Notes: generated by a model from the letters alone, not told the origin. Positions 38,036 to 48,415 are shown, counted from the first letter of the stretch. The stretch: DNA of 64,000 bases from Aurantiacibacter poecillastricola (GCF_030730945.1 NZ_JAVAMS010000002.1:682001-746000), one strand, 5' to 3'. Translations and numbers: made by a program.

Positions 38036-39064
38036 ATGCGCGTCGACCTCTTCGATTTCGATCTTCCTGCCGAACTGATTGCGCTTCGTCCGGCGCGACC
38101 GCGCGATGCCGCGCGCATGCTGGTGGTCCAGGGCGACGAGCCTTTTGCCGATCGCGGCGTCCTCGATCTGCCGGGCCTGCTGCGGGCGGGCGACGTGCTG
38201 GTGTTCAACGACACCCGCGTCATTCCCGCGCAGCTGGATGGCCGTCGCGGTGAGGCGCGCATCGGGGCGACGCTGCACAAGCGGCTCGACCTCAGGCGCT
38301 GGCAGGCTTTCATCCGCAACGCGAAGCGGCTGAAGCCCGGAGACCAGGTCGAATTTGGTGCCGATGTTACCGCCATCGCCGAAGAGCGGCACGACGATGG
38401 CAGCTTTACCCTCGCTTTCGAAGGTGAGGAGCCGGTCGAGGTCTTGCTGGAGCGGGCAGGGCGCATGCCGCTGCCGCCCTATATCGCGGGCAAGCGCGCT
38501 ACGGATGAGCAGGACCGTGAGGACTACCAGACGATGTTCGCAGCGCGGGACGGCGCTGTCGCTGCGCCTACTGCCGCGCTGCATTTCACCGATCGCCTGG
38601 TCGGCGCGCTGGACGAAGCCGGAATCGCCCGCGAGACGCTGACCCTGCATGTCGGCGCCGGTACCTTTCTGCCCGTGAAGGCCGAGGATACCGACGATCA
38701 CCGCATGCACGCCGAGTTCGGGACGATCGACGAAGCCACCGCAGACCGCCTCAACGCGGCAAAGGGTCGAGGCGGAAGGTTGATCGCGGTAGGCACTACC
38801 AGTTTGCGCCTGCTGGAAAGCGCGGCGGATGAGGCGGGGAAGATCCAACCCTTCTCAGCCGATACGGATATTTTCATCACCCCCGGCTACCGGTTCCGCG
38901 CGGTGGATGGACTGATGACCAATTTCCATCTTCCGAAATCCACCTTGATGATGCTGGTCTCGGCCCTGATGGGGCGCGAGCGCATGCAGGCCGCTTACGC
39001 CCACGCCATTGCCAAGGGTTACCGCTTCTACAGCTATGGCGATTCGAGCCTGCTGCTGCCCTGA
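38036..39064 (+). CDS. queA: S-adenosylmethionine:tRNA ribosyltransferase-isomerase QueA
   Basis: QueA transfers and rearranges the ribose of SAM onto preQ1-tRNA to form epoxyqueuosine. The 342-residue protein has the family motifs [58 protein letters not shown] and SLRLLESA, and ends [12 protein letters not shown]. tgt, which acts one step earlier, lies 2.8 kb downstream behind an ABC transporter and a DUF481 gene. Confidence 0.95.
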   Translation: MRVDLFDFDLPAELIALRPARPRDAARMLVVQGDEPFADRGVLDLPGLLRAGDVLVFNDTRVIPAQLDGRRGEARIGATLHKRLDLRRWQAFIRNAKRLKPGDQVEFGADVTAIAEERHDDGSFTLAFEGEEPVEVLLERAGRMPLPPYIAGKRATDEQDREDYQTMFAARDGAVAAPTAALHFTDRLVGALDEAGIARETLTLHVGAGTFLPVKAEDTDDHRMHAEFGTIDEATADRLNAAKGRGGRLIAVGTTSLRLLESAADEAGKIQPFSADTDIFITPGYRFRAVDGLMTNFHLPKSTLMMLVSALMGRERMQAAYAHAIAKGYRFYSYGDSSLLLP

Positions 39065-39234
39065 CGGTACCTCCGGTGCCGACGGAACGGGAAAAGAGAC
39101 TATCTGAGCACAATCGGTTCAGGTCCCTCTGGTGAACTGCCCTGCAGCATCGGACATGTCCCAATTGCCGCGCCGCAGGGAGCTGCAAATCGGAGTATCT
39201 TGCAATTCCCCTCGCCAGCCCCACAAGGGCTGAC

Positions 39235-40179
39235 ATGTCCGACCCGATTCTCGACATTCGTGGCCTCGAAAAGACCTATAAGGGCGGGGTAAAGGCGCTG
39301 GACGGCGTCGATCTTACAATCAGGCGGGGCGAGATTTTCGCTTTGCTGGGGCCGAACGGCGCGGGCAAAACCACACTGATCGGTGCGGTCTGCGGCATGG
39401 TTCGCCCGACGGGCGGTGTGATCGAGGCTTTCGGCAAGGATCTCTCCAGACACTGGAAAAGCTTGCGGCGAGATATCGGTCTCGTGCCGCAGGAACTCAG
39501 TTTCGACATGTTCGACAAGGTCATTCGCCAGGTCCGCTATTCGCGTGGCATGTTCGGCTGTCCGGCCGACGAGGACCGGATCGAGGAAGTGCTGCGAAGT
39601 CTCAGCCTGTGGGACAAGCGCGACAGCTCGATCCGCGAGCTTTCCGGCGGCATGAAGCGCCGGGTGATGATTGCAAAGGCGCTGGCGCACGATCCCAAGC
39701 TCCTCTTCCTCGACGAGCCAACCGCCGGCGTCGATGTGGAGCTTCGCCGCGACATGTGGCGGCAGATCGACGCCCTGCGCGAACGCGGTGTGACCATCAT
39801 TCTCACCACGCATTACATCGAGGAAGCCGAGGAAATGGCCGACCGGGTGGGCGTGATCAACAAGGGCCGCATCCTGCTTGTCGACGACAAGGACGCGATC
39901 ATGGCGAAGCTCGGCAGGACGGAGGCGCATTTCACCTTCGATGCTCCGCTGGCAGGCATTCCCGCCAGCCTGCAATCCTATTCGCTTCACCTCGAAGAGG
40001 GCGGCACATGCCTCGTCTATCGGGGCGGAGACGGCACCGGCAAGGGCAAGCGCGAGGTGGCCGAAATCGCCCAGATCATGACGCGCGAAGGCATCGCCTT
40101 TACCGGCATCGACACGCGCGAAAGCACGCTGGAAGACATCTTCGTCGACCTCCTGAACGAGCCGGAGGTGCAGGCATGA
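39235..40179 (+). CDS. ABC-2 type transporter ATP-binding protein
   Basis: This 314-residue ATPase pairs with the permease that overlaps it. It has Walker A (GPNGAGKTT), the signature [15 protein letters not shown], Walker B ([12 protein letters not shown]) and the switch His ([12 protein letters not shown]). About 80 residues after the ATPase domain may bind the partner or substrate. It belongs to the ABC-2/CcmA-like export group (NodI, DrrA-like). The substrate is not known. ATG 39235 is chosen. Confidence 0.9.
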   Translation: MSDPILDIRGLEKTYKGGVKALDGVDLTIRRGEIFALLGPNGAGKTTLIGAVCGMVRPTGGVIEAFGKDLSRHWKSLRRDIGLVPQELSFDMFDKVIRQVRYSRGMFGCPADEDRIEEVLRSLSLWDKRDSSIRELSGGMKRRVMIAKALAHDPKLLFLDEPTAGVDVELRRDMWRQIDALRERGVTIILTTHYIEEAEEMADRVGVINKGRILLVDDKDAIMAKLGRTEAHFTFDAPLAGIPASLQSYSLHLEEGGTCLVYRGGDGTGKGKREVAEIAQIMTREGIAFTGIDTRESTLEDIFVDLLNEPEVQA

Positions 40180-40943
40180 CTTTCAACGCACGCGGCGCAT
40201 TCGCCATCTTCAAGAACGAGCTGATGCGCATGTTCCGCACCATTTTTGGCTCGATCCTATCTCCCGTCATCACGACCTCGCTCTATTTCATCGTCTTCGG
40301 CGCGGCTATCGGCGGGCGCATGCAGGAGGTGGACGGCGTGCCCTACGGCTCGTTCATCGTGCCGGGCCTGCTCATGCTGACCTTGCTCACCGAAAGCACC
40401 AGCAACGCCAGTTTCGGCATCTACATGCCCAAGTTCACCGGCGCGATCTACGAACTGCTTTCCGCTCCGGTGGGCGTCGCGGAGACGCTGATCGGCTTCG
40501 TGGGCGCGGCGGCGGTGAAGTCGTTGATCCTCGCCACGATCATCCTCGCGACGGCCCTGCTGTTCGTGGACTATTCCATCGCCCATCCTTTGCTCGCCTT
40601 CGGCTACATCCTGCTGGTCTCGGCCACCTTCTCGCTCTTCGGTTTCATCCTCGGCCTTTGGGCGACCAGTTTCGAGAAATTGCAGATCGTGCCGCTGCTG
40701 CTGCTGACCCCGCTCACATTCCTGGGCGGCACCTTCTACTCGATCGACATGCTGGCAGAACCGTGGCGAACCATCGCGCTGTTCAACCCCATCGTTTACC
40801 TGGTGAACGGCCTTCGCTGGACTTTCTTCGGACAGGCGGAGGTGGATATCGCCCTCAGCTTCGGCATGACGCTCGCGTTCCTGCTGATTTGCATCGGCAT
40901 CATCGCATGGATCTTCAAGACGGGCTGGCGATTGCGCAGTTGA
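40176..40943 (+). CDS. ABC-2 type transporter permease
   Basis: This 255-residue inner-membrane protein has six hydrophobic segments and an ABC-2 membrane domain. It begins [19 protein letters not shown], and the later [14 protein letters not shown] segment fits the family C-terminal motif. ATG 40176 overlaps the ATPase stop (ATGA). With the preceding gene it forms a two-gene exporter. Confidence 0.9.
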   Translation: MTFNARGAFAIFKNELMRMFRTIFGSILSPVITTSLYFIVFGAAIGGRMQEVDGVPYGSFIVPGLLMLTLLTESTSNASFGIYMPKFTGAIYELLSAPVGVAETLIGFVGAAAVKSLILATIILATALLFVDYSIAHPLLAFGYILLVSATFSLFGFILGLWATSFEKLQIVPLLLLTPLTFLGGTFYSIDMLAEPWRTIALFNPIVYLVNGLRWTFFGQAEVDIALSFGMTLAFLLICIGIIAWIFKTGWRLRS

Positions 40944-40962
40944 CGCGCTAGCGGGTTTTCGC

Positions 40963-41910
40963 ATGAAGAATCTCGCACTTCTTGCTGCGTCGCTTGCGCT
41001 GCTTGCGGCCCCCGCTCACGCCCAGGACTTGCCCGACGCTGCCCGATCCATGATCGATGCCGCCATTGCTTCCGGCGACAAAGAACGCGTGGAAGCGGTG
41101 ATAGAAACCGCGCGGGCCGCCTTCCCGGAGGGGCGCGCTGAAATCGACGAGATCTGGTCCGCCTACAGGGCAGAGCAGGCCGAACTCGCGGCGGCCGCGG
41201 CGGCGCGTAAGGAAGCGGAGCTGCGCCAGGCGAGCCTGTTCGACAACTGGAGCGGGGAAGGCCAGATCGGTGCCTTCCAGTCTTCGGGCAACACCGACGA
41301 ATTCGGCGTGACCGCAGCGCTTCAATTGGAGCGGGACGGCATCGACTGGGAGCATCACTTGCGCGTGACTGCCGATTACCGGCGACAGGACGGCACGACC
41401 TCGCGAGAGCAATTCCTCGCCCGGTACGAGCCGCGCTACCAGATCAGCGAACGATTGTTCGCCTATGGCCTCGCCCAATACGAGCGCGACACTCGGCAGG
41501 GCTATTCCGCTCGCTATGCCCTGTCCGGCGGCATCGGCTACAAGGTGGTGGACGCCGATGACGTCGAGCTCTCGATCAAGGCCGGCCCCGCCTACCGCGT
41601 CACGCAATTTGTCAACGGCCCGGATTCGAGCCGCGTTGCAGGCTTGTTCGGTCTCGATTTCGACTGGGATGTGTCCGACAGGATCACGTTGACGCAAAAC
41701 GCCAATTCCACTGTGGAAACCGGGGGCGATGCTCTGCTGATCGTGGACAGCACGAACACCAGCCTCTCGGCGACGACGGGGCTTGAGGCGGGTATCAGCG
41801 ACAAGCTCAGCACGCGCCTGTCGTGGACCATCGAATATGACAGCAATCCCCCTCCGGGCGCTGTCAGCACCGATACACTAACGCGCTTTACGCTTGTCTA
41901 TGGCTTCTGA
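40963..41910 (+). CDS. DUF481-family outer membrane protein
   Basis: This 315-residue protein has a signal peptide (ending APAHAQ), a helical segment of about 80 residues rich in Ala, Glu and Arg, and a DUF481 beta-barrel-like domain from about residue 95 ([36 protein letters not shown]), ending in TLVYGF with the aromatic C-terminus of outer-membrane barrels. Function is unknown; relatives include YdiY. It starts 19 bases after the permease stop and overlaps tgt by 11 bases. Confidence 0.85.
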   Translation: MKNLALLAASLALLAAPAHAQDLPDAARSMIDAAIASGDKERVEAVIETARAAFPEGRAEIDEIWSAYRAEQAELAAAAAARKEAELRQASLFDNWSGEGQIGAFQSSGNTDEFGVTAALQLERDGIDWEHHLRVTADYRRQDGTTSREQFLARYEPRYQISERLFAYGLAQYERDTRQGYSARYALSGGIGYKVVDADDVELSIKAGPAYRVTQFVNGPDSSRVAGLFGLDFDWDVSDRITLTQNANSTVETGGDALLIVDSTNTSLSATTGLEAGISDKLSTRLSWTIEYDSNPPPGAVSTDTLTRFTLVYGF

Positions 41911-43033
41911 ACGTCCCCGGTTCCGGTTCTCGGTAAGCGCAACTGACGGCAAGGCCCGCACCGGGGAGATCGCCATGCGGCGGGGCGTCATTCGCACGCC
42001 CGCCTTCATGCCCGTGGGTACCGCGGCGACGGTAAAGGCGATGAAGCCCGAAGCCGTGCGCGCTACGGGCGCGGACATCATCCTCGGCAACACCTACCAC
42101 CTCATGTTGCGCCCGGGTGCGGAGCGGGTGGCAAGGCTGGGCGGGCTGCACCAGTTCATGCGCTGGGATCGCCCGATCCTTACCGATAGCGGCGGCTACC
42201 AGGTGATGAGCCTTTCCGACCTCAGGAAACTGACCGAGGCTGGCGTGGAGTTTCGCAGCCATATCGACGGTTCGAAGCACATGCTGAGCCCAGAGCGCAG
42301 CATGGAGATCCAGCGCCTGCTCGGCTCCGACATCGTCATGTGCTTCGACGAATGCCCGCGCGCTGACCGCCCGCTGGAGGAGATCGAGGCGAGCATGGAG
42401 CTCTCGATGCGCTGGGCGAGGCGTAGCCGCGACGCTTTCGATGCAGGCGGCGAGCACGCGGCAAACAGCGCCTTGTTCGGCATCCAGCAGGGCGCTCTCG
42501 ATAAGCGCCTCCGCGCCCGCTCGGCCGACGCACTGCGAGCCATCGGTTTCGACGGGTACGCAATCGGCGGCCTGGCTGTGGGCGAAGGGCAGGATGCGAT
42601 GTTCGGAGTCCTGGATTACGCCCCCGGCCAATTGCCCCAAGACGCTCCTCGCTATCTCATGGGTGTGGGCAAGCCCGACGATCTGGTCGGCGCGGTCGAG
42701 CGCGGAGTGGACTTGTTCGACTGCGTGCTGCCTACACGCTCCGGCCGGAACGGGCAGGCGTTTACGTGGGATGGCCCCGTCAACCTGCGAAATGCGCGCC
42801 ATGCGGAGGACGAGAGCGCGCTCGACCCGCGCTGCTCCTGTCCTACCTGCGCCAGCTATTCTCGCGCTTATCTCCACCACCTGCAGAAATCCGGAGAAAT
42901 ACTCGGCGCCATGCTGGTGACCGAACACAATCTCTCTTTCTACCAGGAGCTGATGCAGTCCATGCGCGATGCCATAGCCAGAGGCGGCTTTACAGAATTT
43001 GCTGCCGTTTTCAGAAGAGACTATCTTTCTTAA
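41900..43033 (+). CDS. tgt: Queuine tRNA-ribosyltransferase (TGT)
   Basis: TGT swaps guanine-34 of tRNAs for preQ1. The 377-residue protein has [29 protein letters not shown], the [12 protein letters not shown] motif with its catalytic Asp, GLAVGEGQ, the nucleophile region [16 protein letters not shown], and the zinc site [20 protein letters not shown] 41900 is chosen; a TTG two codons earlier is in frame. It overlaps the end of the DUF481 gene. Confidence 0.95.
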   Translation: MASERPRFRFSVSATDGKARTGEIAMRRGVIRTPAFMPVGTAATVKAMKPEAVRATGADIILGNTYHLMLRPGAERVARLGGLHQFMRWDRPILTDSGGYQVMSLSDLRKLTEAGVEFRSHIDGSKHMLSPERSMEIQRLLGSDIVMCFDECPRADRPLEEIEASMELSMRWARRSRDAFDAGGEHAANSALFGIQQGALDKRLRARSADALRAIGFDGYAIGGLAVGEGQDAMFGVLDYAPGQLPQDAPRYLMGVGKPDDLVGAVERGVDLFDCVLPTRSGRNGQAFTWDGPVNLRNARHAEDESALDPRCSCPTCASYSRAYLHHLQKSGEILGAMLVTEHNLSFYQELMQSMRDAIARGGFTEFAAVFRRDYLS

Positions 43034-43071
43034 CCTGATTGTGATGCATTGTCCTCGCAAACGGAGGGACA

Positions 43072-45096
43072 ATGAATTTCAAAGCGTTGTGGGGCAGTGC
43101 TGCCATGGTTGCCATGGTCGCATCGGGACAGGCATGGGCTCAGCAGAGCGAGGCGGAGGAACTGGCGGCACGCTTCGGCGCGCGTCCCACGGTTCTCGAT
43201 ATCAGCCTTTCTCCATCGGGAGACCAGGTCGCCTATATCTCGTCGGACAATTCGACGACAGAGGTTGTCTATGTCGTCGACCTGACGAGCGAGGGAGAGC
43301 CGCGCGCGCTTACCTCGCTCGCGGAAAGCGATGCCGAGCTTACGAACTGCGACTGGGTCAATGAGATCTGGTTGGTGTGCCGGGTGCTCGGCGTTTCCGA
43401 GAGCGGCGGCAGGGTGCCTCTCTATTATACGCGCATGCTGTCCATAGCGACGGACGGGTCCGAGCCGAATCTGTTGACCGCGCCCCAATCCTTTTCGTCA
43501 TACGGCGTGATGCAGGATGGCGGCAGCGTGATCGCGCTGGATGTCGAGGGCGAGGAAAATCGCATCCTCATGACCCGCGATTTTCTCCCAGAAGTCACCA
43601 TCAGGACGAACCTTGCGAACGACGAACCCGGCCTTGGCGTCGAGCTGGTCGACGTGGCCCGCGTACGTCGTCGGACGGTGGAAGACCCCGACGAATTCGC
43701 TACGCGCTATATCGCGGACGAGAACGGCGAAATTCGTCTCAAGGTTCGCCGACCGATGAACGACAATGGCCGGCTGACAGGCGAGTCTGAGTTTCTTTAT
43801 CGCGAAGCTGGCTCGAGCCGTTGGCAGATGTTCGAAGAAGGCCTCTCGGATTTCAGCCCGGTTGCGGTCGATGCGAGAAGCAACAGTGCCTACGGGTTCC
43901 GGCAACGCGGCGGCTTCCAGGCGCTGTATCGCGTACCACTGGACGGCACTTCGGAAAGCGAGCTGGTCATTGCGCGCGACGATGTGGATATCGACCGACT
44001 CATCCGCATTGGTCGGCAGCAACGCGTCGTCGGCGTCAGCTATGCAACCGAAAAGCGGCAGGTGGAATATCTGGACGAAGACCTTGGCAGGCTGGCTGAG
44101 CAGCTGGAAGAGGCGCTACCGGGCAACCCGCTGATTTCCATCGTCGACGCCTCGGCCGACGAGCGGACGCTGCTCATCGTCGCGTCCAGCGATGTCGATC
44201 CCGGCATGTCCTACCTGCTGGAGCGAGACAGCAATTCGCTCTCGCCGCTCTTGCCGCTTCGCGATCACCTCGTCGACAGGGCGATGGCGCCGATGCGGCC
44301 TGTCACATTCCCGGCGGCGGACGGAACGCAGATCCCAGGCTATCTCACCCTGCCTGAAGGTGCGGAAGGTCCAATGCCCGCCATTGTCCTGCCGCATGGC
44401 GGACCTGGGTCGCGGGACGAATGGGGGTTCGACTGGCTGGTGCAATTCCTTGCCTCACGCGGTTACGCCGTTCTCCAGCCCAATTTCCGCGGTTCGTCAG
44501 GCTATGGCGAAGCCTGGTTCGGCCGAAACGGCTTCCAGGAATGGGAGACCGCCATCGGCGATGTGAACGATGCTGGCCGCTGGCTGGTGGAAGAGGGGCT
44601 GGCCGATCCTTCGCAGATGGGCGTTATGGGCTGGTCCTATGGCGGCTATGCGGCACTGCAGTCCCAGGTGCTCGATCCGTCTCTCTACAAGGCCGTGGTC
44701 GCGATCGCCCCGGTAACGGATCTCGACCTGCTGGTTGAGCAGTCACGCGATTATACCAATTACCAGTTGGTCCGTCGCTTCGTGGGGTCGGGCCCGCATG
44801 TCGATGCCGGCAGTCCGGCGGAACATGCCGACCGCTTTCAGGCACCTGTCCTGCTATTCCACGGGACGCGCGATCTCAATACCAGCCACCTGCAATCGCG
44901 CCGGATGGAGGAGCGGTTGAAGAGCGCCGGTGCCGATGTTCAATATGTCGAGTTCGACGGTTACGATCACTATCTCGATAACGGCCTGCTGCGCGGCAAC
45001 ATGCTCTACCGGATTGACGGATTTCTTGCCCAGCACCTCGGCGGAGGTGGTGACGTCGTCGCGGCAGCGCAGTCATCTTCTTCGCCGGAAATGTAA
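43072..45096 (+). CDS. Exported S9-family prolyl oligopeptidase / acylaminoacyl peptidase-like
   Basis: This 674-residue enzyme has a signal peptide (ending SGQAWA), a beta-propeller region (about residues 40-390) and an alpha/beta hydrolase domain. The catalytic triad reads as Ser522 in GWSYGGYAAL, Asp601 in FHGTRDLN and His633 in DGYDHYLDN, with the oxyanion region VLPHGGPGSRDEWGF. It most likely cleaves small peptides in the periplasm; exact specificity is open. It follows tgt by 38 bases. Confidence 0.9.
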   Translation: MNFKALWGSAAMVAMVASGQAWAQQSEAEELAARFGARPTVLDISLSPSGDQVAYISSDNSTTEVVYVVDLTSEGEPRALTSLAESDAELTNCDWVNEIWLVCRVLGVSESGGRVPLYYTRMLSIATDGSEPNLLTAPQSFSSYGVMQDGGSVIALDVEGEENRILMTRDFLPEVTIRTNLANDEPGLGVELVDVARVRRRTVEDPDEFATRYIADENGEIRLKVRRPMNDNGRLTGESEFLYREAGSSRWQMFEEGLSDFSPVAVDARSNSAYGFRQRGGFQALYRVPLDGTSESELVIARDDVDIDRLIRIGRQQRVVGVSYATEKRQVEYLDEDLGRLAEQLEEALPGNPLISIVDASADERTLLIVASSDVDPGMSYLLERDSNSLSPLLPLRDHLVDRAMAPMRPVTFPAADGTQIPGYLTLPEGAEGPMPAIVLPHGGPGSRDEWGFDWLVQFLASRGYAVLQPNFRGSSGYGEAWFGRNGFQEWETAIGDVNDAGRWLVEEGLADPSQMGVMGWSYGGYAALQSQVLDPSLYKAVVAIAPVTDLDLLVEQSRDYTNYQLVRRFVGSGPHVDAGSPAEHADRFQAPVLLFHGTRDLNTSHLQSRRMEERLKSAGADVQYVEFDGYDHYLDNGLLRGNMLYRIDGFLAQHLGGGGDVVAAAQSSSSPEM

Positions 45097-45147
45097 GCAG
45101 GGTCTGTCAAAGAGGCTTGTTTCGTACCGGCCTCCGTCAAACGGGGG

Positions 45148-45312
45148 CTACGGCCTGTTGCGCAGTTCGAGGACTGTTCCGCGATAGGCCACGAACTGGC
45201 CTGCCCGGTCCAGGAATCCTGCTCCGATGCGCTCGGCGTAAGTCTGTGCGCTGGACAGGCAATCGTACCACTTGCCGATACGATTGGGGGTGATGAAGCG
45301 ATACTGTGTCAT
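45148..45312 (-). CDS. Conserved small hypothetical protein
   Basis: The 54-residue product (MTQYRFITPNRIGKWYDCL, ending RGTVLELRNRP) looks like a compact globular protein with several aromatic residues. I recall similar short proteins in sphingomonads but cannot name a family. ATG 45312 is used because 14 extra upstream codons run through the inverted repeat of the rpsD terminator region. It sits downstream of rpsD on the same strand, beyond a terminator. Confidence 0.55.
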   Translation of the reverse strand: MTQYRFITPNRIGKWYDCLSSAQTYAERIGAGFLDRAGQFVAYRGTVLELRNRP

Positions 45313-45331
45313 GCCGAACAAGCTACTCCGA

Positions 45332-45376
45332 TTTTTCGTTTCGGTTCCCCGCAAAGCGCTGAGCCGAAACGAAAAA
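45332..45376. repeat. Perfect 13-base inverted repeat overlapping the rpsD terminator tail
   Basis: TTTTTCGTTTCGG and CCGAAACGAAAAA are perfect 13-base arms separated by 19 bases. The second arm includes the T-tract of the rpsD terminator (as read on the minus strand), so two hairpins compete for the same bases. Confidence 0.7.
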
Positions 45377-45400
45377 GGGCGGCCCCGAAGGACCGCCCCA
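45372..45400 (-). terminator. rpsD terminator
   Basis: GGGCGGTCC-TTCG-GGGCCGCCC forms a near-perfect tetraloop hairpin followed by TTTTTCGTTT on the minus strand, 24 bases after the rpsD stop. Confidence 0.9.
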
Positions 45401-45423
45401 TTTCGTCGTAAGTGGCTTGCGAA

Positions 45424-46038
45424 TCAGCGCGAGTAGAACTCGACAACCAGGTTCGGTTCCATCTGTACGGGGTAGGGTACCTCGTCCAGCGTGGGGACGC
45501 GGTTGAAGGTTACCGAGTCATTGCCATCCTGCGCAACGTAGTCGGGCACTTCACGCTCGGGCAGGCTCTGCGCTTCGATGATCAGCGCCATTTCCTTGGC
45601 CTTGTCGCCCAGCGAGATCACATCACCCACGTCGCAGCGACGTGAGGCGATGTTGCACTTCACCCCGTTCACCTTGATGTGGCCGTGGCTGACAATCTGG
45701 CGGGCGGCGAAGATCGTCGGCGCAAACTTGGCGCGGTAGACAATCATGTCGAGACGACGCTCGAGCAGGCCGATGAGGTTCTGGCCGGTGTCACCCTTCA
45801 TCCGGGTGGCATCCTTGTAGGTGGCGCGGAACTGCTTCTCGGTGACGTCGCCGTAATAGCCCTTAAGCTTCTGCTTGGCACGCAGCTGCAGACCGAAGTC
45901 CGACATCTTGCCCTTGCGGCGCTGGCCGTGCTGGCCGGGGCCGTAGGAACGCTTGTTCACCGGGGAATTGGGACGACCCCAGATGTTTTCGCCCATCCGG
46001 CGGTCGAGTTTGTGCTTGGCGCGCGTGCGCTTCGACAT
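45424..46038 (-). CDS. rpsD: 30S ribosomal protein S4
   Basis: S4 is a primary 16S rRNA binder that nucleates small-subunit assembly. The 204-residue protein has the S4 opening ([20 protein letters not shown]), the basic [20 protein letters not shown] segment and the S4 RNA-binding domain ([33 protein letters not shown]). It is a single-gene unit with its own promoter (46170-46197), a long structured leader and a terminator. Confidence 0.97.
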   Translation of the reverse strand: MSKRTRAKHKLDRRMGENIWGRPNSPVNKRSYGPGQHGQRRKGKMSDFGLQLRAKQKLKGYYGDVTEKQFRATYKDATRMKGDTGQNLIGLLERRLDMIVYRAKFAPTIFAARQIVSHGHIKVNGVKCNIASRRCDVGDVISLGDKAKEMALIIEAQSLPEREVPDYVAQDGNDSVTFNRVPTLDEVPYPVQMEPNLVVEFYSR

Positions 46039-46100
46039 AAGTCGTTTCCTTCAATTTGCTATCACCGCCCCACTGGCGGCGCTTCAACCCGGTATCGCAC

Positions 46101-46121
46101 CACCCGACCGTGCATCGGGTG
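46101..46121 (-). promoter_or_regulatory. Hairpin in the rpsD leader
   Basis: CACCCGA and TCGGGTG are perfect 7-base arms around a 7-base loop in the 125-base leader. S4 represses its own translation in many bacteria, so a structured leader is a candidate binding site; this is inference. Confidence 0.4.
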
Positions 46122-46169
46122 TGGTCACCGCTTCACCGGGGTGCGGGACCAATTTTCAGCGAAGGCGCG

Positions 46170-46197
46170 CATTTAGCGCAGGCCGCGCTCAAGTCAA
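46170..46197 (-). promoter_or_regulatory. Promoter of rpsD
   Basis: TTGACT (46192-46197) and TAAATG (46170-46175) are 16 bp apart on the minus strand, about 130 bases before the rpsD ATG. Confidence 0.5.
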
Positions 46198-46222
46198 GAG
46201 TGCTTGCTCGGGCGAGAACACC

Positions 46223-46561
46223 TCAGCAGCTGGGCTGGAGAGGATTGGTTGGAATGCACTGACCGCCTGCCGCCCTGCTGCCCGAGCGGATCATGTCGTC
46301 GCGCGTGCGCGATTCCAGCGCAGCCCATTCGTCGCGCGTCATGCAGGTGCGGCGCCTGCGGGTAAGAGATCCGGTAACGCGCTCCGTCCGGCATACCACT
46401 TCATCGCCGCGATCCTCTTCGCCGAGACCCTCGTCCTCGTCGGCTCGCGAGGAACTGGCGGCGCTGGTCGCCTTCTCGTCTTCGCGCTCATCGCTGTCCT
46501 GTGCAAGTGCGACGCTGCTTCCCACAAGCAGGGCCGCAGCGCCAATAATGCCGAGTTTCAT
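46223..46561 (-). CDS. Small exported Cys-containing hypothetical protein
   Basis: The 112-residue product has a signal peptide (MKLGIIGAAALLVGSSVALA), a highly acidic and Ser-rich stretch (residues 21-55), and a C-terminal part with four Cys (57, 73, 102, 112). The motif C-x15-C-M-T-R-D-E-W is shared with the gene just upstream. Disulfide bonding in the periplasm is likely. ATG 46561 has GGGAGG seven bases upstream. The family is familiar from sphingomonad genomes but has no function I can name. Confidence 0.7.
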   Translation of the reverse strand: MKLGIIGAAALLVGSSVALAQDSDEREDEKATSAASSSRADEDEGLGEEDRGDEVVCRTERVTGSLTRRRRTCMTRDEWAALESRTRDDMIRSGSRAAGGQCIPTNPLQPSC

Positions 46562-46626
46562 GTAATCCTCCCCATCCATGTACGAGTGGATCGTATCACA
46601 TGGGAAGCGCAAGTCAGCCCCGGCAA

Positions 46627-46920
46627 TCAGAACCTGCTGTAATAGTCGGCAATCTGCATCGCACGCTGGCGTGCTTCGACCGACTCTTCCTGTGAGACGC
46701 GCCCAAAGACCTCCAGCCACTCGTTTCGGGTGAGGCAGACGCGCGCGCCGTTCGGATGGTGCTGCGGGAGGTCAAGGCAGTGCAACCGGTCGACCGAACC
46801 CGCCCCGATGGCCGCTTGTGCCGCTTCGGATACGAAGGTCTCTTCAGCCTGGAGGAGGGGATCGTCGAGCGCGACGGGTTGAAGAAGCACTGCGGACGTC
46901 GCGGCGAGAAGGAAACTCAT
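46627..46920 (-). CDS. Small exported Cys-containing hypothetical protein, relative of the next gene
   Basis: The 97-residue product has a hydrophobic, signal-like N-terminus (MSFLLAATSAVLLQPVA) and two Cys (48 and 62) in C-x13-C-L-T-R-N-E-W, the same pattern as in the 46223-46561 gene, 65 bases downstream on the same strand. The two probably form a pair from an old duplication. ATG 46920 has GGGAGA upstream. Function unknown. Confidence 0.65.
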   Translation of the reverse strand: MSFLLAATSAVLLQPVALDDPLLQAEETFVSEAAQAAIGAGSVDRLHCLDLPQHHPNGARVCLTRNEWLEVFGRVSQEESVEARQRAMQIADYYSRF

Positions 46921-46975
46921 AAGTCATCTCCCTGTTTTACCGTACAATGCTCTGCCCCAGTCCGTGAACGGCTGA

Positions 46976-47713
46976 TTAATCGCTGCCCTTTCGAGATTTT
47001 CTCTCCAGCGATGACAGGACACCGCGCAAGGTGCGCACCTCCAGGTGGTTCCAGCCCGGCTTCGTCAGCACGCCGCGCAAGGTTCGCCGGGTTGCTTCCG
47101 CGCGAGTCTTGGGAAGAAAATAGCCCTTCGGCTCTAGCATCCGTTCGAGGTGCGCGATCAGTCCGTCGAGCTCGTCCTGCGGGGCAGGGGGCAGCAATTC
47201 CTCCCGCGTGGGCATGACGAGATTGGCGTTCTTGGACAGCTCGTAGGCTACGAGGATCACCGCTTGGGCAAGGTTGAGCGAGCCGAATTCGGGGTTGATC
47301 GGCGCGGTAATGATCGTGCGGGCAAGCGCGACGTCTTCCGTTTCCAAACCCGAGCGCTCCGGCCCAAACAGCACCGCTGTTCGGCCCGGAAGCTCCGGGA
47401 TGGCGCGCGCGGCTTCTTCCGGCGTCTGTACTGGCTTGGTGACACCGCGTTTGCGCACCGTGGTTGCGAAGACATTGGCGCAATCGGCCACGGCCTCCGC
47501 GGTCGTGTCGAACACCTGCGCGCCTTCCAGCACCACGTCCGCGCCCGCAGCGGCAGGCCCGGCAGAGGGGTTGGGCCAGCCATCGCGAGGGGCGACAAGC
47601 CGCATCTCGGTAAGCCCAAAGTTGAGCATGGCCCGCGCTGCCTTGCCGATATTCTCGCCCAGTTGCGGACGTACGAGCACGATGACGGGGCTGGGGGCGT
47701 CAGTTGCCGCCAT
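46976..47713 (-). CDS. TrmJ/TrmH-type RNA methyltransferase (SpoU family)
   Basis: This 245-residue protein is a SPOUT 2'-O-methyltransferase. Motif 1 is [22 protein letters not shown], motif 2 is [14 protein letters not shown] and motif 3 is [21 protein letters not shown], which together form the trefoil-knot SAM site. The C-terminal extension ([12 protein letters not shown] and the Arg-rich RRTLRGVL) fits TrmJ, which methylates position 32 of tRNA; the exact target is inferred. ATG 47713 overlaps the nrdR end by 14 bases. Confidence 0.88.
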   Translation of the reverse strand: MAATDAPSPVIVLVRPQLGENIGKAARAMLNFGLTEMRLVAPRDGWPNPSAGPAAAGADVVLEGAQVFDTTAEAVADCANVFATTVRKRGVTKPVQTPEEAARAIPELPGRTAVLFGPERSGLETEDVALARTIITAPINPEFGSLNLAQAVILVAYELSKNANLVMPTREELLPPAPQDELDGLIAHLERMLEPKGYFLPKTRAEATRRTLRGVLTKPGWNHLEVRTLRGVLSSLERKSRKGSD

Positions 47714-48185
47714 TGCCGCCCGCCTGTTGCACGGTGCTGGCAAATTCCTCGAAATCGCGGGCCTCCGAAAAATCGCGATAGACCGAGGCAAAGCGGATAT
47801 AGGCGACCGTGTCGAGCTGGCGCAGGCCTTCCATCACCATCTCGCCGATGCGGGCCGACGGTATCTCGCTCTCGCCCATCGTCTCCACTTGCCGCTGGAT
47901 GCCCGAGACGAGCTGGTCGATCCGCTCCTGCTCGATCCCGCGTTTGCGGCAGGCGAGGGCAACCGATTGCTCGATCTTGGAACGGTCGAAGCTCTCACGG
48001 CGCACGGGCGTTCCGTCGGCCGCGGATTTCACCACGGTGACATCGCGCAGCTGCACGCGTTCGAAGGTGGTGAAGCGCGCACCGCAGCCCTCGCACTGGC
48101 GGCGACGGCGGATCGCGGTGTTATCTTCGGTGGGGCGCGAATCCTTTACCTGGCTGTCGTCATGCGCGCAAAAGGGGCAGCGCAT
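47700..48185 (-). CDS. nrdR: Transcriptional repressor NrdR
   Basis: NrdR senses ATP and dATP and represses ribonucleotide reductase genes. The 161-residue protein starts with a zinc ribbon ([10 protein letters not shown], then [13 protein letters not shown]) followed by the ATP-cone domain ([21 protein letters not shown] to [13 protein letters not shown]). It lies in a rpiB-glyA-small-nrdR-trmJ run of tightly packed genes. Confidence 0.96.
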   Translation of the reverse strand: MRCPFCAHDDSQVKDSRPTEDNTAIRRRRQCEGCGARFTTFERVQLRDVTVVKSAADGTPVRRESFDRSKIEQSVALACRKRGIEQERIDQLVSGIQRQVETMGESEIPSARIGEMVMEGLRQLDTVAYIRFASVYRDFSEARDFEEFASTVQQAGGNGGN

Positions 48186-48189
48186 GGAT

Positions 48190-48411
48190 CTAGGGCCGGA
48201 TCCGCTTGTAGAGCATGAAGCCCGCGCCGGCGACCAACCCGATCGGCCATGTGACGACCGGCAGCAATCCCGCCGCAACCGCGCCGACCGCGGCGCCGAC
48301 GAGCACGGGCTTGGACGACGGATGCTCCATCCCCTCGCGGCCCATGGCTTTCACCTCGTCGACTGCATCGACGAGAATACGGTTGTCGATCGGCTTTTCG
48401 GGATCGGTCAT
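48190..48411 (-). CDS. Small membrane protein, hypothetical
   Basis: The 73-residue product has a polar N-terminal third ([20 protein letters not shown]) and two adjoining hydrophobic segments ([19 protein letters not shown] and [14 protein letters not shown]) ending in KRIRP, so it is probably an inner-membrane hairpin. Both ends are packed against neighbours: 4 bases after the glyA stop and 4 bases before nrdR. I do not recognise the family. Confidence 0.65.
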   Translation of the reverse strand: MTDPEKPIDNRILVDAVDEVKAMGREGMEHPSSKPVLVGAAVGAVAAGLLPVVTWPIGLVAGAGFMLYKRIRP

Positions 48412-48415
48412 CAGC

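Noticed and set aside
39609..40943. 444-codon frame starting inside the ABC ATPase gene
   Set aside because: Only the part from 40176 is the permease; the start of the frame is out of frame with the real ATPase.
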